A stretch of 62,645 nt of DNA, taken from the NCBI RefSeq assembly GCF_010858045.1, contig NZ_JAAGVC010000033.1:1-62645 (forward strand). The letters run 5' to 3'. The stretch comes from Nocardia cyriacigeorgica (GTDB lineage Bacteria > Actinomycetota > Actinomycetes > Mycobacteriales > Mycobacteriaceae). The notes under the pieces are model-generated. The model worked only from the letters and a program-made list of their open reading frames with translations. It made no database searches and had not been told where the DNA came from. Positions 54,880 to 61,758 of this stretch are shown piece after piece (the first letter of the stretch is position 1; each line of letters begins with the position of its first letter). The position numbers and the translations under genes were made by a program.

Positions 54880-55065
54880 TCGGCGCTAGGTGCCATCGTT
54901 CGCTGAGGCTCCTTCACGGAAACAGGCCGGCGACCCCGAACGTCGAGAGACGCCCCGGGTCAGGACAGGCTTCCCCGGCTTAAGGGGTGGCCCCGACCGG
55001 CTCCCACCGCCCGCAGGTGGGTTCACGCCGTGGAGTGCCAAAGGTCTGACGAGGAGTGGTACCCA
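54880..55065 (+). promoter_or_regulatory. M-box (ykoK-type) magnesium riboswitch upstream of mgtC
   Basis: The untranslated leader has the conserved M-box blocks in order: GCTAGGTG, GAGGCTCC with its ACAGGCC partner, ACGTCGAGAGACGCC, GGGTCAGGACAGGC, and GGCTTAAGGGGTGG. These surround the three-helix Mg2+-binding core. High Mg2+ should fold the core and stop expression of the downstream transporter gene. A following stem (GAGGAGTGG at about 55050 with CCACTCCCTC at about 55084) may be the expression platform. Exact ends are approximate. The gap 54716-54879 holds no gene. Confidence 0.85.
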
Positions 55066-55112
55066 CCGGTGATCGACGCCGGTCCACTCCCTCGGCGCAG
55101 GAAGGGAGGTGG

Positions 55113-55418
55113 ATGTCGTGTCCGACGGCAGTCATATACGCCGTGCCATCACACAGTCACCACGCCAGCTTCACCGCCGCGCCCTCGGCTGACTCCGCCG
55201 ATCCGCCCGCGGGTGCGAGGTGGCGCGCCGAGCGGAAGAGGTTCTGCCATGACCACCTTCGATATGCTGCTGCGTCTCGGGACCGGAGTCGGGCTGGGTG
55301 CCCTGATCGGGATCGAACGCCAATACCGTGCCCGCATGGCCGGGCTGCGCACCAACGCGCTGGTCGCCGGCGGTGCGACCCTGTTCGTGCTGTTGTCCGC
55401 CCATGGTTTCCACGGTGA
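55113..55418 (+). CDS. Possible leader ORF overlapping mgtC
   Basis: An ATG at 55113 follows an excellent GGGAGGTGG and opens a frame (MSCPTAVIYAVPSHSHHASF, then PSADSADPPAGAR) that runs past the mgtC start in another frame. Only the first about 45 codons precede mgtC. It may be a leader whose translation controls mgtC, as proline-rich leaders do in enterobacteria, or a chance frame. The strong ribosome site between riboswitch and mgtC is the main support. Confidence 0.3.
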   Translation: MSCPTAVIYAVPSHSHHASFTAAPSADSADPPAGARWRAERKRFCHDHLRYAAASRDRSRAGCPDRDRTPIPCPHGRAAHQRAGRRRCDPVRAVVRPWFPR

Positions 55419-55962
55419 GGTTGCCGACCCGACGCGGGTCGCGGCACAGATCGTCTCCGGGATCGGGTTCCTCGGTGCGGGCGTCATCATCCGCGACGGG
55501 CTCAACGTGCGCGGGCTCAACACCGCCGCGACCCTGTGGTGCGCCGCCGCCGTCGGCGCGCTCGCCGGGGCGGGCATGTATCTCACCGCCGCGGCCGGAA
55601 CACTCGCGGTGGTCGGGGTGAACATCGCATTGCGTGCGGCCGGCCGGGCCGTCGATCGCCGGCCGGAGGCCGGAGCCGAACGCCCGGTGCGGTACGTGTT
55701 CACCGCTGTCACCGACGACGCCAACGAACCGCAGGTGCGGGCACTACTGGTCCAGTCGTTGACCCGTACCGATTTCCGCCTGGTCGCGGTGGCGAGCGCC
55801 AACGGCGAAACCAGCGGTCAGGTGATGGTGCGGGCCGACCTGGTCGGCGATCAGCGTGATGACCGGGAAATGGAGTCGGCGGTGAGCCGGCTGAGCCTCG
55901 AACCAGCGGTCACCAGCGTCGGCTGGCGGATCGCCGGGATGGCGTCGGAAGTACCCGCGTGA
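55249..55962 (+). CDS. mgtC: MgtC/SapB-family membrane protein
   Basis: The 237-residue protein has four to five transmembrane helices in residues 1-125 with the family signatures GALIGIERQYRARMAGLRTN, SGIGFLGAGVIIRDG and VRGLNTAATLWCAAAVGAL. A cytosolic C-terminal domain of about 90 residues (YVFTAVTDDANEPQVRAL) has an ACT-like pattern. MgtC proteins help growth in low Mg2+ and, in pathogens, in macrophages, partly by inhibiting F-type ATP synthase. The ATG at 55249 follows GGAAGAGG. The M-box leader indicates Mg2+ control. Confidence 0.9.
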   Translation: MTTFDMLLRLGTGVGLGALIGIERQYRARMAGLRTNALVAGGATLFVLLSAHGFHGEVADPTRVAAQIVSGIGFLGAGVIIRDGLNVRGLNTAATLWCAAAVGALAGAGMYLTAAAGTLAVVGVNIALRAAGRAVDRRPEAGAERPVRYVFTAVTDDANEPQVRALLVQSLTRTDFRLVAVASANGETSGQVMVRADLVGDQRDDREMESAVSRLSLEPAVTSVGWRIAGMASEVPA

Positions 55963-56007
55963 CCTCGCGGCACGCCCGCGGCGACCACGGCGGACACTCT
56001 GTTCTGC

Positions 56008-56346
56008 TCACTCATCGCCCGTCGCGGCGATGAGATCGAGCAGCCCCGGGAACCGCTCGTTGAGATCCTCCGTGCGCAGGCGGCTGCGCCGTTCGAGCCC
56101 GTACTGCCGTTGATGGATCACACCGGCCTCGCGCAGGGCCTTGAAGTGGTGGGTGAGGCTCGATTTGGGGCGGTCGAAGCCGAACCAGCCGCACGGATGG
56201 TCGAAGTCGTCGGACTCGAGCAGGAGCTTGCGGGCGATAGTCATCCGCAGCGGCTCGGACAGTGCGCCCATGACGCGTTCGAGGCGGATCTCGGCCGCCG
56301 CCGGCTCCGGCAGCAGCGGGGGCAGTGCCTCTGACTCATCGTGCAT
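56008..56346 (-). CDS. ArsR-type winged-helix regulator
   Basis: The 112-residue protein is a small winged-helix repressor: RLERVMGALSEPLRMTIARK near residue 21, then KSSLTHHFKALREAGVIHQR near 60-80, the recognition helix, and a wing with YGLERRSRLR. No metal-binding ELCVCDL motif is present, so it senses something other than metal. It diverges from an MFS exporter gene and probably represses it and itself through the large palindrome in between. Confidence 0.85.
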   Translation of the reverse strand: MHDESEALPPLLPEPAAAEIRLERVMGALSEPLRMTIARKLLLESDDFDHPCGWFGFDRPKSSLTHHFKALREAGVIHQRQYGLERRSRLRTEDLNERFPGLLDLIAATGDE

Positions 56347-56364
56347 GCCGCCACCCTACCGCAC

Positions 56365-56416
56365 TTGTACGAGTTTTCTCGTACTGCTAGCTTCCAGTAC
56401 GAGAAAACTCGTACAA
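56365..56416. promoter_or_regulatory. Nested palindromic operator between ArsR regulator and MFS exporter
   Basis: Two 22-nt arms (56365-56386 and 56395-56416) are perfect reverse complements with an 8-nt spacer. Each arm contains its own palindrome GTACGAG-TTTT-CTCGTAC (or the AAAA version). The region thus offers two adjacent dimer sites, suited to tight double repression by the divergently encoded regulator. It ends directly at the AAGGAGG of the exporter gene. Confidence 0.85.
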
Positions 56417-56426
56417 GGAGGTTCAT

Positions 56427-57653
56427 GTGGTGGCAGTCGCGGCTACGGCCGAACCGGTCGGATCGAGATGGCACCTCGCGCACGCGGCCTGGGCGGTGAC
56501 GGCGGTGTTCGCGCTGTCGAACTCCCCGACGCCGCTCTACGTGCACTGGCAGCACGAGATGCGGTTCTCCCCGGCGACGCTCACGGTGGTGTTCGCCGCC
56601 TACATCGCGGGCCTGGTGGCCGCGCTTCTCGTCGCCGGGCGGGCAGCGGATAGCTTCGGCCGCAAGCGTGTCGTCATCCCCGGGATCCTGATCGCACTGG
56701 TGTCGGCGGGGCTGTTCATAGTCGCCCACACGGTCACGGAGCTGATCGTGGCCAGGCTGCTGGTCGGGGTTGCCGTCGGGATCGTGGTGTCCGCGGGCAT
56801 GGCCGCGGTGGTGGATCTGGGTGGCGAACAGCGGCGCGGGCAGACGTCGATGCTCGCGTCGATCGCGATGGTCTTCGGTGCCGGACTCGGGCCGCTGCTC
56901 GGCGGCGCGATCTATCAGACCACCGATTCGCCCGTGCTGCCGGTGTTCACGGTGAACATCGCACTGCTGATCGTGGCGCTGATCGGCTATGTGCGGCTTC
57001 CGCTGGCACAGCCCGCGCGGCAACCGCACGCGACCGCATCCGCAGGCACGGCGGGTTTTCCGTGGCCGCGCCTGCCCCGTGTCCCCAACCGGAACCGCAT
57101 CCATATCGCGAGCGGCGCGGCCGTTTTCGCCCCCGGGCTGACCGCTACGTCTTTCGTGCTGTCGCTCGGACCGTCACTGCTGATCCTCGCGGTGGGCAAT
57201 ACGTCACCGCTACTGGCGGGCGGAGCGGCGAGCCTGATGTTCCTGGCCGCGACCGGGTCTCAGCTCGCGCTCACCCGGTTCACCGTGGATCGCTTGTTCG
57301 CGCTCGGCGCCGCGAGCACCGTACTCGCCATGCTGGCCGTCATCCTGACCGTCCTCACGAAGAGCCCGGTCCTGTTCGTCGCCGCCGCCGTCCTCGCCGG
57401 CACCGGCCAGGGCCTCGGACAACTGGGCGGCCTGCGTCTCATCGCCCAGCACGTCGAGTCGCAACGGCGCGCCGAAGCCAACGCTGCGCTCAATATCTGC
57501 GCATACCTTCCGGCCGCGGTTCTCACCGTTGGCACCGGATACGCGGTCAGCGAATGGGGTATGCCCGCTGCGGCGACGGCACTCGCGGGCGTCCTCGGCA
57601 CGCTCGGCCTCGCACTGGGATTTGCCGCTCGCCAATGGAATTCGCAGACATGA
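56427..57653 (+). CDS. MFS transporter (drug-efflux type)
   Basis: The 408-residue protein has about 12 hydrophobic segments. The MFS signature between TM2 and TM3 reads GRAADSFGRKRVVIPG, and ARLLVGVAVGIVVSAG lies in TM4, typical of proton-coupled exporters (DHA1-like). GTG at 56427 is 6 nt after AAGGAGG; an ATG at 56425 is out of frame. The divergent ArsR-type regulator and the double operator suggest induction by its substrate, which is unknown. Confidence 0.9.
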   Translation: MVAVAATAEPVGSRWHLAHAAWAVTAVFALSNSPTPLYVHWQHEMRFSPATLTVVFAAYIAGLVAALLVAGRAADSFGRKRVVIPGILIALVSAGLFIVAHTVTELIVARLLVGVAVGIVVSAGMAAVVDLGGEQRRGQTSMLASIAMVFGAGLGPLLGGAIYQTTDSPVLPVFTVNIALLIVALIGYVRLPLAQPARQPHATASAGTAGFPWPRLPRVPNRNRIHIASGAAVFAPGLTATSFVLSLGPSLLILAVGNTSPLLAGGAASLMFLAATGSQLALTRFTVDRLFALGAASTVLAMLAVILTVLTKSPVLFVAAAVLAGTGQGLGQLGGLRLIAQHVESQRRAEANAALNICAYLPAAVLTVGTGYAVSEWGMPAAATALAGVLGTLGLALGFAARQWNSQT

Positions 57654-57831
57654 GCACGCGGCGTCGCGCGCCCGGCACCGGCCGATCGAGGTTCGGGCAG
57701 ACCGGAGGAGAGAGTTGCCGGTGTGCAAAGGCGGCGAACCTGACCCCGGGCTCGGCCGCCGCTCAGAACGCCGTCGGCAGGCACATCGAAACAGCTGCGA
57801 GCCCGGGCGGAGAAGCTCATCACAGAACATG

Positions 57832-57868
57832 GATCGGCCTCGTCCGGTGCACCCGGACGAGGCCGATC
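57832..57868. terminator. Strong hairpin terminator between MFS and ABC genes
   Basis: A 16-bp perfect stem (57832-57847 with 57853-57868) closes a TGCAC loop. It lies 11 nt after the stop of the permease gene (-) and can also stop readthrough from the MFS gene (+). The rest of the gap from 57654 shows no gene. Confidence 0.85.
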
Positions 57869-57878
57869 GCACCCATCG

Positions 57879-58571
57879 CTACGCGGTCGCGCGGCGGATC
57901 GTCGCCCACGCCCCACCGGTGCACACCACCGCGAGCGTCGCGGGCAGCAGTACCATGGGGACCACGCGTGGGGTATCGGCGAACCAATGGCCCACCTCGG
58001 GCCACCAGCCCTGCCAGGTGATCACGATCGCCGCCAGACCCAGACCCAGCAGTAACGCGAGCAGGAAGGTGTACACACCGGAGACTCGCCAGCGCTGATA
58101 GAGCGCGCCGATCAGCAGACCCGCGCCGGCGATCAGCGCGAGGATCGCCAGATAGGTGCCGAGCTGGAGCACGGGATTGCCGGTGAATTGGCCTGGGACA
58201 TCGAACATCACCATGTTCACGCCCCAGCCGTCGGTGGATTCCTCGATCAGCCCGAGCCCCCACAACACCACCCCGGTGCCGAGGATCTGCGCGGCGGCAA
58301 CGAGCAGGGTCGCGGCGAAATAGTCACGCCGGGTGACGCTCATGCCCAGCGCGAACGGGAAGGTCTGGGTCATGGCGGTCAGATAGAACGCGAGCACGAT
58401 GCCGAAGGCGGCCGAGACGCTGCCGGTGACATTGCCTTCCTCGGCGTCGAGCAGCAAGAAGATCACCCACGGAATCAGGAACGCCACCAGCAGGATCCCG
58501 GCAGGCCACGCGATCAGCACCGGCCAGGCGACGGTGTGGATCCGCGATACGGAGACGGCTCGGCGCAGCAT
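57879..58571 (-). CDS. ABC-2-type transporter permease
   Basis: The 230-residue protein has six hydrophobic segments (for example AGILLVAFLIPWVIFLLL, IVLAFYLTAMTQTFPFALGM and VYTFLLALLLGLGLAAIVIT) in the arrangement of short ABC-2 permeases. The ATG at 58571 overlaps the stop of the ATPase gene, so both are co-translated. It forms an exporter with the preceding ATPase; the substrate is unknown, but YtrA-linked transporters often respond to cell-wall antibiotics. Confidence 0.85.
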   Translation of the reverse strand: MLRRAVSVSRIHTVAWPVLIAWPAGILLVAFLIPWVIFLLLDAEEGNVTGSVSAAFGIVLAFYLTAMTQTFPFALGMSVTRRDYFAATLLVAAAQILGTGVVLWGLGLIEESTDGWGVNMVMFDVPGQFTGNPVLQLGTYLAILALIAGAGLLIGALYQRWRVSGVYTFLLALLLGLGLAAIVITWQGWWPEVGHWFADTPRVVPMVLLPATLAVVCTGGAWATIRRATA

Positions 58572-59488
58572 TACTGATCCTTTCCGCGCAGGTTGGTGGT
58601 TTCGACGATGAGCTGCTGCAACGAGACCGGCTCGACCAGCAGCCCCAGCGATTTGGCGTGCGCGATGTCATCGGCCCTGCGGTCGGTCCGCAGCATCACC
58701 CTGGCCTGGTTGCCGAGCGATTCGCGGCGCAGTTCGGGGCGTCCGGCAAGCAATGAGTCGACGTCGGCGAGGGGGCCGGACACGGTCATGGCGGTGTCGC
58801 GTAGATCGTCGGCGGGGGCGTCGACCACGAGTCGGCCCTTGTCGATCAACAGCACATGCTCGAGCAGGTCGGCGACCTCGTCGATGAGATGGGTGGACAG
58901 CACCACGGTGCGTGGGTGTTCGGCGTAATCGGCGAGCAGCCGGTCGTAGAACAGCTGGCGGGCGACGGCGTCGAGGCCGAGATACGGCTCGTCGAAGAAC
59001 GTCAGCGGGGCGCGAGATGCGAGGCCTATGGTGACCCCGAGCGCGGAGGTCATGCCGCGGGAGAGCTTCTTGACCTTGCGGTCGGTCGGTAGATCGAAGT
59101 CGCGCAACAATTCTCGCGCGAAATCCTCATCCCAATCCCGCAGCAGATGACGGGCCGCCGAGAGCACATGCTTGACCTTGTAATCGGCCGGATAGGCCTG
59201 GCTTTCCTTGATGAAGGAGATTCCGCGCAGCACCTCGGTGTTCTCGTGCGGGGTGTGGCCGAATACCCGCACCTCGCCCGCGGTCTGGAAGGCCTGACCG
59301 GTCATCACCTGCATGAGCGTGGTCTTGCCCGCGCCGTTACGGCCCAGCAAACCGTAGATGGTGTTCGCACGCAGGTCGAGGGTGACATCCTCGAGTGCGG
59401 TGACGGCACCGAACCGCTTGGTCAGCCCCCGCGTGGATGCGACGACATCGGTGTCGAGCACGGCCGGTTCGATGGTCGCGGCGCTCAT
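58571..59488 (-). CDS. ABC transporter ATP-binding protein
   Basis: The 305-residue ATPase has Walker A GLLGRNGAGKTTLMQ near residue 50, a degenerate signature (KLSRGMTSALGVTIGLA), Walker B LTFFDEPYLGLD near 170 and a switch His in LSTHLIDE. The C-terminal region of about 90 residues is typical of drug or bacitracin-type exporters. ATG 59488 overlaps the stop of the GntR gene (A-T-G-A). The signature departs from LSGGQ by L-S-R-G-M, which is common in this subfamily. Confidence 0.88.
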   Translation of the reverse strand: MSAATIEPAVLDTDVVASTRGLTKRFGAVTALEDVTLDLRANTIYGLLGRNGAGKTTLMQVMTGQAFQTAGEVRVFGHTPHENTEVLRGISFIKESQAYPADYKVKHVLSAARHLLRDWDEDFARELLRDFDLPTDRKVKKLSRGMTSALGVTIGLASRAPLTFFDEPYLGLDAVARQLFYDRLLADYAEHPRTVVLSTHLIDEVADLLEHVLLIDKGRLVVDAPADDLRDTAMTVSGPLADVDSLLAGRPELRRESLGNQARVMLRTDRRADDIAHAKSLGLLVEPVSLQQLIVETTNLRGKDQ

Positions 59489-59853
59489 CGTGTCCCCTCT
59501 CGATGGTCGAGCATGGCTTTCAGTTCGTCGATGCCCATGCCGAGCTTGTCCGCCTCGGCGATCAGCGGGTCGATGAACTGTTCGGCGAACCGTTCCCGTC
59601 GGCGCAACCGCAAGGCATTGCGCGCGCCGGCTGTGACGAACATTCCGATCCCTCGCTTCTTGTACAGAATCCCGTCCGCCACCAGCTGATTCAGCCCCTT
59701 GGCCGCGGTCGCCGGGTTGATCCGATGGAAGGCGGCGAGCTCGTTCGACGATGGCGCCTGCGACTCCTCGGGCAGCGATCCGTCGACGATCGAGTTCTCG
59801 ATCATCTCCGCGATCTGCAGAAAGAGCGGCCTGCCGTCTTCGAGCACGATCAC
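59485..59853 (-). CDS. GntR-family regulator of the YtrA type
   Basis: The 122-residue protein has an N-terminal winged helix (GRPLFLQIAEMIENSIVDG, then SSNELAAFHRINPATAAKGL and a wing YKKRGIGMFV) and only a short C-terminal dimerisation helix, the mark of YtrA regulators. It begins the three-gene ABC operon and should repress it. The start is GTG 59853 or, better spaced from GAGGAAG, GTG 59847. A palindrome lies directly upstream. Confidence 0.88.
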   Translation of the reverse strand: MIVLEDGRPLFLQIAEMIENSIVDGSLPEESQAPSSNELAAFHRINPATAAKGLNQLVADGILYKKRGIGMFVTAGARNALRLRRRERFAEQFIDPLIAEADKLGMGIDELKAMLDHREGTR

Positions 59854-59868
59854 CTTCCTCGGTTGAGT

Positions 59869-59892
59869 GGTTCATTACTCATGTAATGAACC
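59869..59892. promoter_or_regulatory. Palindromic operator upstream of the GntR/ABC operon
   Basis: GGTTCATTAC (59869-59878) and GTAATGAACC (59883-59892) are a perfect 10-bp inverted repeat with a TCAT spacer, starting 16 nt upstream of the GntR start. The location and symmetry fit the YtrA-type operator of an autoregulated operon. Confidence 0.75.
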
Positions 59893-59991
59893 ATAGAGGC
59901 ACGTGCGTCAGAGCGCAAGGCAGGGTCTTCCGTACGGTGTACAAAACCCATAAGGTGGCAGGTGATGTCAGTCCAGCGGAAGGAACCCGAC

Positions 59992-60735
59992 ATGTCGGTC
60001 GGCGCGGCGGTGAACCCCTACATTCAGCAACTCGGCGGAGGATTCATGTTCTCCAGGGAGGGAAAGGAATACGCGGCAGAAACCGGAGTCGACACCTTCT
60101 TCGGCCCCTACACCCGCGGGCGCGGCGGCGTGCTCGGCGACGTGGACGCCGAGGTGGTCACCGCGGCATTCGGATTCTTCCCGGCCCATTCGATTCGCAC
60201 GGCCTGGGAATCGGTGCAGATGCCCGCCGCGAAAGCCGCGGAACGTTACGCACGCGTCTGCCAGGATTTCGGCCGGCGCAAACTCGCCGGGTTCGAGCAG
60301 GCCGGCCGGCTCGCGGAACTGCTCGAAGCCGTTGCCGCGGCCGCGGATCCGGCCGGGGTCCCCCTGTTCGCCGGCTGGCGGGCGATGCCGCTGCCCGCCG
60401 ACGCCCCGGCGCGCGTGCAGCAGCTCACCCACGTGTTGCGGGAATTGCGCGGCGGCCTGCACCTGATCGCCGTGCGCGCCTCGGGAATCACGCCGCTGCA
60501 GGCCGTGCTGATCTCCGGCTCCCCCATCAACGACGGCCCCGGCCAAGCGCGCTGGTACGGCTGGCCGGAGCCGTTCGAGGAGATCACCGACGATATTCGT
60601 GCGCGCTGGCAGCGGGCCGAAGCGGTGACCGACGAACTCATCGCTCCCGCGTTCGCGGTGCTCGACGAGGGTGAGCAGGCGGAGCTCACCGAGCTCGTCG
60701 CCGCCGCGCACGCCAAGGTTTTCGCGCGGCAGTGA
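59992..60735 (+). CDS. SCO6745-family protein
   Basis: The 247-residue protein is soluble and helical. Its features, GPYTRGRGGVLGDVDAEVVT near residue 36, AFGFFPAHSI, HLIAVRASGITPLQAVLIS near 155, and GPGQARWYGWPEP near 185, are those of SCO6745-type actinobacterial proteins, thought to contain a helix-turn-helix but of unknown role. ATG 59992 follows GGAAGGA at 7 nt; an ATG/GTG further upstream has no site. It is divergent from the GntR operon. Confidence 0.8.
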   Translation: MSVGAAVNPYIQQLGGGFMFSREGKEYAAETGVDTFFGPYTRGRGGVLGDVDAEVVTAAFGFFPAHSIRTAWESVQMPAAKAAERYARVCQDFGRRKLAGFEQAGRLAELLEAVAAAADPAGVPLFAGWRAMPLPADAPARVQQLTHVLRELRGGLHLIAVRASGITPLQAVLISGSPINDGPGQARWYGWPEPFEEITDDIRARWQRAEAVTDELIAPAFAVLDEGEQAELTELVAAAHAKVFARQ

Positions 60736-60754
60736 GCGAACGGGGGTAAGTCGC

Positions 60755-60778
60755 GGTGCCGGCAAAACGGCCGGCACC
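60755..60778 (+). terminator. Hairpin terminator after the SCO6745-family gene
   Basis: A 9-bp perfect stem, GGTGCCGGC (60755-60763) and GCCGGCACC (60770-60778), with an AAAACG loop begins 20 nt after the stop. The remaining gap to 60905 shows no gene. Confidence 0.7.
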
Positions 60779-60905
60779 GGCGCACATGTCCTGCGCAGTC
60801 AGTCCTAGGCGTTCGCAGCGCATGCTTCGCCGTTCGACCCGGCATGTCTCGACAGCTCACCTGCTGTGACGCAACGGGACTCACGGCAACGCCGGAGAAG
60901 TGTCA

Positions 60906-61586
60906 TCACCGCGCGGGCTTGGTGGCGATCAGCAACCCGGTCTCATAGCGGTTCACCCGGAAACGCGGGTCATCGAAACCGGCCGAACGCACGGCGTCGG
61001 TGTACCGGCGGATATCGACATCGGCGAACGGGTCGGTGTGGCCGCCCTTGCCGGTCAGGCGCATGATCCGGGTGAACACGTTGCGCAACCACGGCGAGGG
61101 ATGGGCATCGGCGAGCAGGAGGCGGCCGCCGGGACGCAGGACCCGATACATCTCGTCGATGGCCGTGGCACGGTGCCGCTCGGGGATGTGGTGCATGACG
61201 AAAGTACAGGTGATGACGTCGAATTCGGCGTCCGCGAAGTCCAGGTGCTGTGCGGCGGAGAGCCGGTAGTGGTGGTTGGGCGCCGGATCATGGGTGCGGT
61301 TGTGCTCGATGGCCGTGCGGGAGGGGTCGACGCCGGTGACCGATCCGGTCGGCCCGACGAGCTCCCCGAGCGCACGCACCAGTTTTCCCGGACCGCAACC
61401 GATGTCGAGCGCATGGCTGCCGGGCGTGGCGCCGCTGGCTGCGGCTAGTTCACGGATGAGTTCTCGGTGGCGACCGAGAAAGAACGCGGCAGTGAACATG
61501 TTGTAGCGGCGGAGATCGGCGATGACGAGACCGGTCTCCGCCTCGTCGACGAACATGGCACCGGTGGGCCGTGTGTTTCCTGACAT
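60906..61586 (-). CDS. Class I SAM-dependent methyltransferase
   Basis: The 226-residue protein has the Rossmann methylase motifs: HALDIGCGPGKLVRALGEL (motif I) near residue 57, TGVDPSRTAIEHN (motif II), FDVITCTFVMHHIPE near 122 and a post-motif LRPGGRLLLADAHPSP near 147. It resembles UbiE-like small-molecule methylases; the substrate is unknown. ATG at 61586 gives a normal N-terminus, though its ribosome site (GGAGGAAA) is rather far, 20 nt upstream. Confidence 0.85.
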   Translation of the reverse strand: MSGNTRPTGAMFVDEAETGLVIADLRRYNMFTAAFFLGRHRELIRELAAASGATPGSHALDIGCGPGKLVRALGELVGPTGSVTGVDPSRTAIEHNRTHDPAPNHHYRLSAAQHLDFADAEFDVITCTFVMHHIPERHRATAIDEMYRVLRPGGRLLLADAHPSPWLRNVFTRIMRLTGKGGHTDPFADVDIRRYTDAVRSAGFDDPRFRVNRYETGLLIATKPAR

Positions 61587-61670
61587 GAACCCATGGTCGG
61601 AATTTCCTCCGGCCACGACCAGAATCACAATGCGCGGATCTGTCCGTTTCCGCACAGAAGCTCCGAATCC

Positions 61671-61713
61671 GTCCATCGGCGAACGAGCCGGGCGGGCTCA
61701 TTCGCCGATGGAC
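61671..61713 (-). terminator. Long hairpin downstream of the Pro/Thr-rich gene
   Basis: A 13-bp outer stem (61671-61683 with 61701-61713) and an inner GAGCC/GGCTC pairing form a strong hairpin starting 46 nt beyond the stop of the 61759 gene. It separates that gene from the methyltransferase gene on the same strand. Confidence 0.75.
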
Positions 61714-61758
61714 CTCATCTACTGCGTGGCAGCGAGGAACGCGACTACGGGTGGCACC

